Below, in pieces: positions 7,793-16,122 of a stretch of DNA of 21,796 nt (positions are counted from its first letter, which is position 1; every line of letters begins with the position of its first letter). The notes under the pieces are model-generated. The model searched no databases, was not told the DNA's origin, and was given only the letters and a program-made list of their open reading frames with translations. Origin of the DNA: a bacterium. GTDB taxonomy: Bacteria; Patescibacteriota; Saccharimonadia; Saccharimonadales; Saccharimonadaceae. The DNA lies in contig JAKQOF010000009.1 in assembly GCA_029565375.1 (NCBI GenBank), positions 1 through 21,796 of the forward strand, given 5' to 3'. Both the position numbers and the translations under genes were made by a program.

Positions 7793-7802
7793 AAATATAG
7801 TA
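7784..7802. promoter_or_regulatory. Palindrome over the -10 box, candidate operator
   Basis: A perfect 7-bp inverted repeat, TACTATA-ctaaa-TATAGTA, covers the -10 hexamer (7787-7792) and reaches the expected start site of the flavin reductase gene. A repressor bound here would block the promoter. It is very AT-rich, so chance is possible. Confidence 0.4.
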
Positions 7803-7828
7803 ATAATAAAAAAGAAGGATATATACTC

Positions 7829-8374
7829 ATGACACACATCGCTGTTTTTGTTGGTAGTTTGCGGGCTGACTCATTAAATAAAAAATTAGCTAAAAACTTG
7901 GAACAATTGGCACCTGAAGGCACGACCTTTAGCTATGCACACATTGGCGAGCTGCCGCTATTTAACGAGGAGTTGGAAGCAGATTTTCCAGCGAGTGCGC
8001 AAGCAGTTAAAGATGTTGTTGAATCGGCAGACGGTGTCTTGTTCGTCACGCCTGAGTATAACCGAGGTGTTCCGGGGCTATTAAAGAATGCGATCGACTG
8101 GGCGTCACGACCATGGGGAACAAACTCGTTCGACGGCAAGCCAGCTGGTATTGTTGGTGCATCTGGTGGTGCGCTTGGGACAGGGCCTGCACAATCACAG
8201 CTACGAAGCGTGCTGGTGTATTTGAACACGAGGTTAATGGGTCAGCCAGAGATTTACCTTGCTGGTGCTAAAGCAGTATTTGACGATAACGATGTCGTTG
8301 TTGAAGGATCGAAGCAGTTCTTGCAGGATTATATCACTGCGTTTGTCGCGCATGTGCAGAGTCAAACAAAGTAA
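7829..8374 (+). CDS. NAD(P)H-dependent FMN reductase (flavodoxin-like fold)
   Basis: 181 residues of the NADPH-dependent FMN reductase family (quinone/azo/chromate reductase-like), cytosolic. The FMN phosphate loop is GSLRADSLN (9-17), where GSLR-x-x-S-x-N is typical. TPEYNRGVPGLLKNAIDW (74-91) is the second flavin-binding and dimer segment, and GASGGALGTGPAQ (110-122) is the third loop. Substrate (quinone, azo dye, metal or free flavin) cannot be set from sequence. It stands alone, with a 17-spaced promoter, a palindrome over its -10 that may allow regulation, and a clear intrinsic terminator 19 bases after the stop. Length matches the family. Confidence 0.9.
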   Translation: MTHIAVFVGSLRADSLNKKLAKNLEQLAPEGTTFSYAHIGELPLFNEELEADFPASAQAVKDVVESADGVLFVTPEYNRGVPGLLKNAIDWASRPWGTNSFDGKPAGIVGASGGALGTGPAQSQLRSVLVYLNTRLMGQPEIYLAGAKAVFDDNDVVVEGSKQFLQDYITAFVAHVQSQTK

Positions 8375-8392
8375 CGACTGATTGACGTAATA

Positions 8393-8419
8393 ACGAGCAT
8401 CTATACGGGTGCTCGTTTT
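8393..8419 (+). terminator. Intrinsic terminator after the flavin reductase
   Basis: Stem ACGAGCATC (8393-8401) pairs with GGTGCTCGT (8408-8416), nine pairs with one G-U, loop TATACG, followed by TTTT (8416-8419). Classic rho-independent layout. Confidence 0.8.
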
Positions 8420-8453
8420 GTATGAAAACAATATGTTATAAAAAACGCGCTAG

Positions 8454-8462
8454 TGCTAAAAT
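8454..8462 (+). promoter_or_regulatory. Extended -10 promoter of the ABC transporter genes
   Basis: TGC-TAAAAT (hexamer 8457-8462). The -35 region (TGTTAT, 8434-8439) is poor. The leader would be about 53 bases. Confidence 0.45.
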
Positions 8463-8521
8463 AAGTGTAGTAGAACTGCGAGAAATCTATTTAATAACAA
8501 TGCCACGTGGAGGGGTCATTA

Positions 8522-9205
8522 ATGATTGAAGTCCGAAATGTTACAAAAACCTATGGTAAAAAGTCAGGAGCGTTTGTCGCACTTGATGATGTGAGCTTTA
8601 CGATTCCTGATGGTGCAAGCGTGGCGATTGTCGGTAAGTCTGGATCTGGCAAGTCAACACTGATGCACGCGATGAGTGGCCTTGACCGACCTGAAAAGGG
8701 CGAGATCCTGGTTGATGGTATTGATATTTTGAAGCTGAAGCAAAAAGCAGTTGATACATTTCGTTCACAAAAAATTGGATTTATTTTCCAGGCTTTTTTT
8801 GTACAAGCAAATGAAACTTCATTTGAAAATGTTGCCCTACCTCTTGAGATTGGTAAGTATTCAGCCTCAGCTCGCAAAAAGCGAGTGCTTGCAGCGCTTC
8901 GTGTCGTGGGACTCAGTGATAAAGAGAAGCAGAAAGCCCGTAATTTGTCTGGTGGTCAAAAGCAACGTTTGGCTATTGCCCGTGCTATCGTCAACAATCC
9001 ACGTATCATTTTTGCCGACGAGCCAACCGGAAACCTCGACACTGCGACAGGCGCAACAGTTGAGAAACTTTTGTTTGGACTAAATAAGCAAGGCGGCAGT
9101 ACGCTTGTGATCGTGACTCATGATGAAGAATTGGCTGCAAAGTGTGACATCAAGATTTATATTAAGGACGGAAAAGTAGAGAAGATCCAGAAAGGGAAGA
9201 AATAA
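8522..9205 (+). CDS. ABC transporter ATP-binding protein, MacB/LolD type
   Basis: 227-residue ATPase that powers the adjacent FtsX-like permease. Walker A is GKSGSGKST (38-46), the Q-loop is FIFQAF (87-92), the signature LSGGQKQR is at 142-149, Walker B is IIFADE (162-167), the D-loop follows at NLD, and the H-loop is VTHD with His200. ADEPTGNLD is typical of the MacB/LolD/FtsE class, which drive mechanotransmission or efflux rather than uptake. A GTG at 8507 is in frame, but the ATG at 8522 has a strong GGAGGGG Shine-Dalgarno (8509-8515) at 6-base spacing and gives the family N-terminus MIEVRNVTKTYG, so it is chosen. The stop overlaps the permease start by one base (TAATG), implying translational coupling. 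Confidence 0.92.
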   Translation: MIEVRNVTKTYGKKSGAFVALDDVSFTIPDGASVAIVGKSGSGKSTLMHAMSGLDRPEKGEILVDGIDILKLKQKAVDTFRSQKIGFIFQAFFVQANETSFENVALPLEIGKYSASARKKRVLAALRVVGLSDKEKQKARNLSGGQKQRLAIARAIVNNPRIIFADEPTGNLDTATGATVEKLLFGLNKQGGSTLVIVTHDEELAAKCDIKIYIKDGKVEKIQKGKK

Positions 9206-10566
9206 TGAAGACATTTGATATTATTCGCCGTGCTGGACGAAGCCTTGGGAACGCTAAGGTTCGCACTATTTTGACCAGCCTATCGATTGGCGTGGGTGCG
9301 TTTACGCTGACATTGGCGATAGCAGCAGGTGAGGGCGCACGACAGTATGCTAACACGCTCCTCACAACAAATATCGACCCGCAGGTACTTGCCATTGCAA
9401 AGGATCCAAGTTTTTTCCAAGGTGGGCAAACTGGCCCTCAAGAGTATGACCCGAATGCGAGTTTGTTGCAGCGAGCGGCTGGGCGTACTGTTGTTAAGCA
9501 ACTCACTCAAGCTGATATAGATGGCATTGCTGCACGTTCAGATATTGAGAGTGTGAGTCCTTCTTATACAATTAACGCACAATACATTACACGTCCTGGA
9601 CAAAAAAAGTATACAGCTGATGTGACGCAGTATGACGCTGGTGTGACACAGACAGTTGCTGGTGGCGCTTTGCCAGCGTTGCGGACACAAATTAAAGACA
9701 CAGAGATAGCACTACCTGAAGCATATGTGAATTTACTAGGGTTTAATAGTGCCGCAGATGCGATTGGAAAGACGGTGACAATTCATTTGGAGCGTAATCC
9801 ATCACTGACACAGGAACAAATTCAGACAGCGGTGACACAGGGCGCGGCGGCGCTTGAACAGCTTGCCAAGCCAGAACTAAAAGACGCGGAGTACACGATT
9901 GTCGCTATCGTTGGTAAGTCAGCAACTGCGCTCAGCGCAACATCAAATGTGCAGGTGAGCGATGCGCAGGCGAAAATGCTGTCAGAGTTTAGCACGATCG
10001 GAACGAGTAGTTTTCAGCGTTACAACATCGCAACAGCAAGCGTTAAACAAGGGACTGATCCAGCAACGGTGAAGGATGCTCTTGTAAAAGATAAGGGATA
10101 TGGTGTCCAGACAGCGAAAGACCTGCAAGGACTGTTGTTCACAATCGTCAACGTGCTACAAGGAATTGTATTTGGGTTCGGTATATTGGCATTGATTACC
10201 AGCGTATTCGGTATCATTAATACACAGTATATTTCAGTACTCGAGCGTACACGTGAGATTGGGCTGATGAAGGCGCTTGGGATGCGTGGCCGACATGTCA
10301 GTCGCTTGTTCCAGTTTGAAGCAGCGTGGATTGGATTTTTGGGCGGTGTTATTGGGTCGGCTTTGGCGATTGGTGCTGGGCTATTACTCAACCCATGGAT
10401 TACGAGTTTGCTGACATTGGGCGACGGCAACTATCTACTTATCTTCCAGCCAATCCCGATTGCAATTTTGATTATTGTACTGATGATTATTGCGATGATT
10501 GCAGGATATTTGCCAGCGCGACGTGCAGCAAAACTTGATCCAATTGAAGCACTACGTACGGAGTAA
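9205..10566 (+). CDS. ABC transporter permease, MacB/FtsX family
   Basis: 453-residue membrane partner of the upstream ATPase. The layout is the MacB type: a short cytoplasmic start, TM1 about 21-42, a large extracytoplasmic MacB_PCD-like domain (about 45-308, Gln/Thr/Ala-rich), then TM2 (about 312-340), TM3 (about 373-397) and TM4 (about 417-436). VLERTREIGLMKALGMR (345-361) is the coupling segment of FtsX domains, and YLPARRAAKLDPIEALR (435-451) is the usual C-terminal tail. Substrate unknown; in monoderm-like bacteria such pairs often export peptides or antimicrobials or act in the envelope. No periplasmic adaptor gene is nearby. It ends one base from the convergent hydrolase gene. Confidence 0.9.
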   Translation: MKTFDIIRRAGRSLGNAKVRTILTSLSIGVGAFTLTLAIAAGEGARQYANTLLTTNIDPQVLAIAKDPSFFQGGQTGPQEYDPNASLLQRAAGRTVVKQLTQADIDGIAARSDIESVSPSYTINAQYITRPGQKKYTADVTQYDAGVTQTVAGGALPALRTQIKDTEIALPEAYVNLLGFNSAADAIGKTVTIHLERNPSLTQEQIQTAVTQGAAALEQLAKPELKDAEYTIVAIVGKSATALSATSNVQVSDAQAKMLSEFSTIGTSSFQRYNIATASVKQGTDPATVKDALVKDKGYGVQTAKDLQGLLFTIVNVLQGIVFGFGILALITSVFGIINTQYISVLERTREIGLMKALGMRGRHVSRLFQFEAAWIGFLGGVIGSALAIGAGLLLNPWITSLLTLGDGNYLLIFQPIPIAILIIVLMIIAMIAGYLPARRAAKLDPIEALRTE

Positions 10567-10567
10567 T

Positions 10568-11656
10568 CTAGCGATTGAATTGAACACGCATATCGATATG
10601 TAATCCAGTTTGCATGCGGTACAGCGCTTCTGAGGTTTTTGATTGCTGCTCGATCATGGGCTCAGACTCGGTGAACACTGACATATAGGAGTCTATGGCG
10701 TAGTCTGGTCGTCCGTGCACCGTTCCATCTACGGATAAGGACAAATACGGAACGTTGGCATCAGCCGTCTCGTGTTGAAACGTTGCATCTGCTTGGGTCA
10801 GGTTAATGACTGTATCGGATTTTGAGGAAATATAGATAATTCCAGGCGTTGGAAGCGTGTCGGACTGCAAGCGGGCAATTGCTTGTTCGGTGTCGACTGA
10901 CGCGCCCAGACTGTATTGGTCGATGAGCAACGATGAGGATACTTGGTCCATATAGGAGTTACTCTCGGGTATGGCTTGGTTGACTATTTCGCGGGCAATG
11001 CTGCTGTATTGTAGCTCAAGCCCCAAGTCTTCGAAGAAGCCAAGGCCATTAATAACGTTCGTTGCAAGTTCACGCTGGGCAGGGTTAATATCATCGATAC
11101 TTGCCGGGGAGTGATCAAGATATATGTTTGTCACGCGAATGCCGTACTTATGGATAAGAACACCGGCGACCAAGAGTGCCACATCACCACCAATACTATA
11201 GCCATATAGCGATACCGAAGTTGCACCTTGTCGCTCTAGCTCGCTGGCTATCGTGCTCGCGATAGCATTGATATCAATACCTTTTTCTCCGTATTCTAGT
11301 GCACTAATCTCTGAGTCTGTCAGTACCTGTAATGCAGGCAACATGTTGGTTGCCTGCCATCTGCTATCTTGTCGGGCAAAACCATCGATATATACCAGTG
11401 GATCGTCGTTTGGTCGCTCGGTAGTCATGTCACTAATAGAGTGTATCGTTGGTACTGAATGTTCCACATCAGTCTTTCCGATTGCGATATCGGCGGGCAG
11501 AACTGAACCAAGAGCAACGGTGGCAGCAAGAACAACTGCACCTACTCGTGAACGTTTGCGAATTGGACTTAAAACCTCGAAAAGTTGCGAGGTATCTTCT
11601 AGTGTCAGAGTGGTGTCGTGAGAAAATTCTGAAGAGGACCTATCAATCATATTCAT
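10568..11656 (-). CDS. Membrane-anchored alpha/beta hydrolase-like protein
   Basis: 362 residues. A short basic cytoplasmic N-terminus ending PIRKRSR (31-37) precedes one hydrophobic segment (about 38-58), so the rest is probably outside the membrane. SLYGYSIGGD (149-158) has the nucleophile-elbow motif G-x-S-x-G with Ser154. Asp281 (in SSKSDTVIN) and His314 (in DGTVHGRPD) are in the right order to complete a Ser-Asp-His triad. VYIDGFARQDSR (88-99) may be the oxyanion region. Substrate unknown; a lipase, esterase or peptidase are all possible. Two ATGs are near the start: 11656, and 11650 (residue 3). The -10 ends at 11660, so the second gives better leaderless geometry. The stop is one base from the convergent permease stop. 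Confidence 0.75.
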   Translation of the reverse strand: MNMIDRSSSEFSHDTTLTLEDTSQLFEVLSPIRKRSRVGAVVLAATVALGSVLPADIAIGKTDVEHSVPTIHSISDMTTERPNDDPLVYIDGFARQDSRWQATNMLPALQVLTDSEISALEYGEKGIDINAIASTIASELERQGATSVSLYGYSIGGDVALLVAGVLIHKYGIRVTNIYLDHSPASIDDINPAQRELATNVINGLGFFEDLGLELQYSSIAREIVNQAIPESNSYMDQVSSSLLIDQYSLGASVDTEQAIARLQSDTLPTPGIIYISSKSDTVINLTQADATFQHETADANVPYLSLSVDGTVHGRPDYAIDSYMSVFTESEPMIEQQSKTSEALYRMQTGLHIDMRVQFNR

Positions 11657-11659
11657 ATA

Positions 11660-11668
11660 ACTATATCA
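11660..11668 (-). promoter_or_regulatory. Hydrolase extended -10 promoter, leaderless geometry
   Basis: On the minus strand: TGA-TATAGT (hexamer 11665-11660). ATG 11656 is 3 bases downstream and ATG 11650 is 9 bases downstream; the predicted start site near 11653 would leave only the second intact. It lies back to back with the serS promoter in a 64-base gap. Confidence 0.5.
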
Positions 11669-11703
11669 AATATTTGCAAGTGCTGCGCAACAGACGCCAA
11701 GTT

Positions 11704-11712
11704 TGATACAAT
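11704..11712 (+). promoter_or_regulatory. serS extended -10 promoter, leaderless geometry
   Basis: TGA-TACAAT (hexamer 11707-11712), 8 bases before ATG 11721. The expected start site is at 11719-11720. There is no Shine-Dalgarno and no good -35 at normal spacing. Confidence 0.55.
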
Positions 11713-11720
11713 GAGACAAG

Positions 11721-12965
11721 ATGTTAGACATTAAATTTATTCGAGAAAACCCCGAACTTGTACAAGAGAACGCTACAAAAAAAGGCTACTCTGTTTCTAT
11801 CGCTGACCTGTTGCGTGTTGATGAGACCAAAAGAGGTCTGCAGCAAAACGCCGATGAACTTCGTGAAAAACGTAATGTTATCTCGAGTCAGTTGCAAGGT
11901 GGTAAACCATCAGATGAGCTGATTGCAGAGGCGAAGATATTAAAAGATGAACTTGCAGCAATTGAACCACAGTTGAAAGATACAGAAGATCAGTATCTTG
12001 CGCTGATGTCACAGATTCCGAACATGATGCAGTCAGATGTGCCGATTGGTGCTGAAGAAGATAGTGTTGAGATAAAAAAATGGGGCGATCAGAATACTGG
12101 TGCGACTGATCATCTCGACTTTGCTGTAGCGCGTGATTGGGTTGATTTTGAACGTGGCGCCAAGGTTGCCAGTAGCAAATTCTATTTCCTGAAAGGTGAT
12201 TTGGCACTGCTAGAGAATGCGATTACGCAGTTTGCGCTCGACCTTGTGATGAAAAAAGGCTTTACGTACATGACTGTGCCGCATATGGTGAGTGGACGTA
12301 TCGCACAGGGCGCAGGCTTCTCGCCGCGCAGTGACATTGAGAGCAACGAATATTTTGTTGATGGAGAAGACTTGTCACTGATTGGGACAGCCGAAGCGCC
12401 GCTAACTGGATACCACGCAGATGAAATCTTGGAAGAACGACAACTCCCATTATTGTATGCAGGGTATAGTCCGTCATACCGTAAAGAAGCCGGCACGTAT
12501 GGTAAATTTAACCGCGGGCTTTTCCGTGTTCATCAGTTTAATAAACTTGAGATGTATATATTTGCACTGCCTGAACAAAGTAGTGAGATGCACGAAAAGA
12601 TACTGGCCATTGAAGAAGAAATTTGGCAAGCAATTGGTATTCCATACCACGTTATTAATATTGCATCAGGTGATCTGGGTGCACCAGCTAGTAAAAAATA
12701 TGACATTGAGTACTGGTCACCGGTAGATAGTATGTATCGTGAACTTACAAGCACGTCAAACTGCACTGATTTTCAAGCGCGTAATCTGAATATACGTGTT
12801 CGACGTGAGTCTGGTGATCTTGAACCAGTGCACACCCTTAATGGAACAGCTGTATCACTTGCACGGTCACTGATCGCAGTTATCGAACACTATCAGAATG
12901 CTGACGGAACGCTGCGCGTACCGGAAGTTTTGCGTCCGTATTTAGGTGGTCGCGAGACGCTGTAA
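11721..12965 (+). CDS. serS: Seryl-tRNA synthetase
   Basis: Class II synthetase charging tRNA-Ser, and through it the first step to selenocysteinyl-tRNA where present. 414 residues, near the usual 420-430. The N-terminal long coiled-coil arm that grips the tRNA-Ser variable loop spans about 27-100 (MLDIKFIREN start, EELREKRN-type heptads). The catalytic core has TAEAPL (223-228), motif 2 GLFRVHQFNKLE (266-277) with the ATP-binding Arg269 and Glu277, and motif 3 NGTAVSLARSLIA (374-386) with Arg382. The C-terminal VPEVLRPYLGG is typical. Expression is probably leaderless from the extended -10 just upstream. The following gene, raiA, has its own promoter. Confidence 0.96.
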   Translation: MLDIKFIRENPELVQENATKKGYSVSIADLLRVDETKRGLQQNADELREKRNVISSQLQGGKPSDELIAEAKILKDELAAIEPQLKDTEDQYLALMSQIPNMMQSDVPIGAEEDSVEIKKWGDQNTGATDHLDFAVARDWVDFERGAKVASSKFYFLKGDLALLENAITQFALDLVMKKGFTYMTVPHMVSGRIAQGAGFSPRSDIESNEYFVDGEDLSLIGTAEAPLTGYHADEILEERQLPLLYAGYSPSYRKEAGTYGKFNRGLFRVHQFNKLEMYIFALPEQSSEMHEKILAIEEEIWQAIGIPYHVINIASGDLGAPASKKYDIEYWSPVDSMYRELTSTSNCTDFQARNLNIRVRRESGDLEPVHTLNGTAVSLARSLIAVIEHYQNADGTLRVPEVLRPYLGGRETL

Positions 12966-12973
12966 ACCATTAG

Positions 12974-12982
12974 TGTTATAAT
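12974..12982 (+). promoter_or_regulatory. raiA/hpf extended -10 promoter
   Basis: TGT-TATAAT, a perfect hexamer (12977-12982) with the TG extension. The leader is about 25 bases and contains a near-perfect AGGAGGG (13004-13010) 4 bases before ATG 13015. This is the opposite of the leaderless neighbours. Confidence 0.6.
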
Positions 12983-13014
12983 TGAACTACCAACCAAGTA
13001 ACTAGGAGGGTAGC

Positions 13015-13389
13015 ATGATTACATCAATCGAAATCACAGGAATCAACAAATATTCCGTGGATGAGACGACAAAAAAGTACGTCAACAAAAAGATTGGTAA
13101 GCTTGATCGCTATCTCCCTCGGCATGCACGCGATAGTGTGACAGCCGAAGTAAAACTCAAAGAAGTGAACCGCGACCACGGTAATAAATATGAAGCCGAG
13201 GTTATTCTGCAGGTGCCTGATAAAATCATTACCGCAAAAGATTCGACAGTTAACGTATTGGCGGCGATAGACATCGTTGAAGCCAAGATTGTGGCGCAGC
13301 TTCGCAAATACAAACAGTCGTCGATTGCGCATGTTGGACGTCGCGGCGTTATGAGCCGCTTCAAGCGAAGTTTTGCCCGCGAATTATAG
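13015..13389 (+). CDS. raiA: Ribosome hibernation factor, RaiA/HPF family (short form)
   Basis: 124 residues of the RaiA/HPF/YfiA family, which binds the 30S decoding centre and silences or dimerises ribosomes in slow growth. The family start ITSIEITGINKYSVDE leads into the beta-alpha-beta-beta-beta-alpha fold (about 1-100), with VLQVPDKIITAKDSTVNVLAAID (65-87) covering the conserved central strands and helix 2. A basic C-terminal tail (100-124, RRGVMSRFKRSFAREL) replaces the long dimerisation domain of Firmicutes HPF, so this is the short type. It has the strongest Shine-Dalgarno in the window. The position just before secA matches hpf-secA adjacency in Firmicutes. Confidence 0.9.
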   Translation: MITSIEITGINKYSVDETTKKYVNKKIGKLDRYLPRHARDSVTAEVKLKEVNRDHGNKYEAEVILQVPDKIITAKDSTVNVLAAIDIVEAKIVAQLRKYKQSSIAHVGRRGVMSRFKRSFAREL

Positions 13390-13402
13390 TACGCTAAACA
13401 CC

Positions 13403-13431
13403 TTGTTCTATCTGCAATACCGCCGTATAAT
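13403..13431 (+). promoter_or_regulatory. secA promoter inside an imperfect palindrome
   Basis: TTGTTC (13403-13408), a 17-base spacer, perfect TATAAT (13426-13431). Arms GCAATACCGCC (13414-13424) and GGCAGTATTGT (13436-13446) pair with one mismatch and flank the -10, which lies in the 11-base loop. It could be an operator, or the right arm could fold in the leader RNA. The leader is about 43 bases and carries GTGAGG (13465-13470). Confidence 0.6.
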
Positions 13432-13480
13432 ATAAGGCAGTATTGTACAGATATTTTCTGATAAGTGAGGGTTTTTGATT

Positions 13481-16102
13481 ATGGTAAGTAGGCAAGGGGT
13501 GTTGACCAAGATATTTGGTGACCCACAAAAAAAGATTCTTAAAGGTCTTGAAAAACGAGTTGGTTCAATTAATGTGTTGACCGAAAAATACAAGAAGCTG
13601 TCAAAAGCAGACCTTAAAAAACAGACTGAAGTACTTAAAAAGCAGTTACAAAAGAAGGGAACAACACTCGAAAGCATATTACCTGATGCGTTTGCATTGG
13701 TGCGTGAAGCGAGTGACCGTGTACTAGGAATGCGGCACTTTGACGTGCAGCTTATTGGCGGTATGGCACTGCATGATGGCAACGTTGCCGAGATGAAGAC
13801 CGGTGAAGGTAAGACGCTTGTTGCAACCCTGCCTGTATATTTGAATGCTCTGGAAGAAAAAGGTGTGCACGTTGTGACAGTTAATGATTATCTTGCGCAG
13901 CGTGACGCAAGTTGGATGGGTGAGCTCTATCACTTCTTGGGACTATCAACAGGCGTGATTATTAATGAGGCATCGTTTATTTTTGATCCAACATATGACA
14001 ATGAAGCACACGATGACCCACGTATGAAGCGCCTTCGACCTGCGACTCGTAAAGAAGCCTATGCGGCTGACATCACGTACGGCACAAATAACGAGTTTGG
14101 CTTTGACTACCTACGCGATAACATGGTTAATGAAGTTGACTTGCTTCGCCAACGCGATTTGCATTTTGCAATCGTTGACGAGGTAGACAGCATCTTGATC
14201 GATGAAGCACGTACGCCACTTATTATTAGTGCACCGGCTGCTGAAAATCCGGATAGTTATTATCAGTTTGCTAAAGTAGCAGCAAAATTGGTTGACGAAG
14301 ACTATACGCTTGATGAGAAGCGCAAGACTGTCGCCTTGACTGATACAGGTGTTGAGAAGATTCAAAAGTTACTTGGCATTAAAAACCTCTATAGTCCTGA
14401 ATACGTACGATCTGTATATCACCTTGATCAATCCTTGCGAGCACAGACATTGTTTAAGCGCGACAAAGACTACGTTGTGACGAACGACGGTGAAGTTGTG
14501 ATTGTTGACGAATTTACGGGTCGTTTGATGCAAGGTCGTCGTTATAACGAGGGACTGCACCAAGCAATCGAGGCAAAAGAAGGTGTTGATGTCTTGCAAG
14601 AGAGTATGACACTTGCAACGGTCTCGTTCCAAAACTACTTCCGTTTGTATAAAAAGTTGTCTGGTATGACTGGTACTGCATTTACAGAGGCCGAAGAGTT
14701 TCAGCAAATCTATAGCTTGGATGTTATTCAGATTCCGTCAAATCGACCGATCGCTCGTACTGACAAACAAGATCTTATCTTTAAGACCGAAAAAGGCAAG
14801 TTAAAAGCTGTTGCTGACGCGATTAAAGAGTATCATGCGATTGGACGACCAGTCTTGGTTGGATCCGCTTCAATTGCCAAGAATGAGTTGATTGCTGCGT
14901 GGTTGGATAAAGAAAAAGTTCCGTATGAACTATTGAACGCAAAGAACAACGAACGTGAGGCAGCGATTGTTGAAAAAGCTGGAGAAAAGGGTGCAATTAC
15001 GTTGGCAACAAACATCGCAGGCCGTGGAACTGACATTAAGTTGGGCGAAGGTGTTGTTGAGCTCGGTGGATTGGTAGTGATCGGTAGTGAACGACACGAA
15101 TCTCGTCGTATCGATAATCAGCTTCGTGGACGTGGTGGGCGACAGGGTGACCCTGGTGAGACGCAGTTTTATGTATCGACAGAAGACGATTTGATGCGTA
15201 TTTTCCAGGGAGAGCGAATTGCTGCACTTATGGATCGTTTGGGTGTGAGTGAAGATACACCGATTCAAAATAAAGCAGTATCAAAGACACTTGAGGCTGC
15301 GCAAAAGCGTGTTGAAGGCTACAACTTTGATACGCGTAAAAATGTTGTTCAGTACGACAACGTTATTAATCGTCACCGTCGAGTTGTCTATACGATTCGT
15401 CGCAAGATTCTTGAAGGTACTGATATCAAACCTGAGGTTGAACGGTTGTTTGAGGCAAAAGTTCGTGAATTAACGGTTCTTCCCGCAAAGAATAACAAGC
15501 GTTTTGCTAGTGACTTTGAAGTATTGTTTAGTCTGAATGACAAAAAATTGAAGGCCATTGGTGACGAAAAGAACGACAAAAAGCGATACGAACTTGCGAA
15601 GAAAGAAGTCGACAAGCTATATAAGTTAAAAGAGGATGAACTTGACGAGGAAACACTACGTAAAGTTGAGCGTGAAGTGTACTTACAGGTGCTTGATACG
15701 TTGTGGATGCAACACCTTGAAAACATGCAACACCTTCGTGAGGGCATTCACTGGAGAAGTGTTGGTCAGCGCGATCCACTTGTTGAGTACCGAAGCGAAG
15801 CAGCAAAACTGTTTGATAGTTTGCAGCTGACACTACGCGACGAGGTACTACGTGCCGTTATGCATGTACACAAACAAGATGTTGTTGCGCGCGCAGATGA
15901 AGAATACGAAACAGAACTGACTCGTCTGGCTGAAAGTGCTGTCGAAAAAGGTGTTAATGAAATAACTGGCGGCGTAAAGAGTCGAGATAAAGATTTTAAG
16001 GTCAAGAAAGCTGCAACAACGACTGAAGTGCATCATAAGAAAAACGTGGCACGAAAAAAGAAAAAATCTGAGCGCCAAAATCGAAAAAAGAAACGTGCTT
16101 AA
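13481..16102 (+). CDS. secA: Preprotein translocase ATPase SecA
   Basis: Motor ATPase that drives proteins through SecYEG. 873 residues from ATG 13481, chosen because GTGAGG sits 10 bases upstream; an in-frame TTG at 13475 is too close. Walker A MKTGEGKT is at 105-112, Walker B DEVD at 233-236, ITYGTNNEFGFDYLRDN at 198-214, then TNIAGRGTDIKLG and IDNQLRGRGGRQGDPG in the second motor domain, and GQRDPLVEY in the scaffold region. Oddities: about 18 extra residues between GVI and RKEAY (158-194), no cysteine anywhere, and no C-terminal Cys/His zinc motif for SecB. The end is a Lys/Arg-rich tail of about 25 residues instead. It is probably co-transcribed with the M16 gene 20 bases downstream. Confidence 0.97.
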   Translation: MVSRQGVLTKIFGDPQKKILKGLEKRVGSINVLTEKYKKLSKADLKKQTEVLKKQLQKKGTTLESILPDAFALVREASDRVLGMRHFDVQLIGGMALHDGNVAEMKTGEGKTLVATLPVYLNALEEKGVHVVTVNDYLAQRDASWMGELYHFLGLSTGVIINEASFIFDPTYDNEAHDDPRMKRLRPATRKEAYAADITYGTNNEFGFDYLRDNMVNEVDLLRQRDLHFAIVDEVDSILIDEARTPLIISAPAAENPDSYYQFAKVAAKLVDEDYTLDEKRKTVALTDTGVEKIQKLLGIKNLYSPEYVRSVYHLDQSLRAQTLFKRDKDYVVTNDGEVVIVDEFTGRLMQGRRYNEGLHQAIEAKEGVDVLQESMTLATVSFQNYFRLYKKLSGMTGTAFTEAEEFQQIYSLDVIQIPSNRPIARTDKQDLIFKTEKGKLKAVADAIKEYHAIGRPVLVGSASIAKNELIAAWLDKEKVPYELLNAKNNEREAAIVEKAGEKGAITLATNIAGRGTDIKLGEGVVELGGLVVIGSERHESRRIDNQLRGRGGRQGDPGETQFYVSTEDDLMRIFQGERIAALMDRLGVSEDTPIQNKAVSKTLEAAQKRVEGYNFDTRKNVVQYDNVINRHRRVVYTIRRKILEGTDIKPEVERLFEAKVRELTVLPAKNNKRFASDFEVLFSLNDKKLKAIGDEKNDKKRYELAKKEVDKLYKLKEDELDEETLRKVEREVYLQVLDTLWMQHLENMQHLREGIHWRSVGQRDPLVEYRSEAAKLFDSLQLTLRDEVLRAVMHVHKQDVVARADEEYETELTRLAESAVEKGVNEITGGVKSRDKDFKVKKAATTTEVHHKKNVARKKKKSERQNRKKKRA

Positions 16103-16122
16103 TTGCTGGAAAGAATGAATAG

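Noticed and set aside
8507..8521. GTG 8507 start for the ABC ATPase
   Set aside because: It would place the start inside the GGAGGGG ribosome-binding site that serves ATG 8522.
13475..13480. TTG 13475 start for secA
   Set aside because: It is only 4 bases from the Shine-Dalgarno; ATG 13481 is a better codon two residues later.
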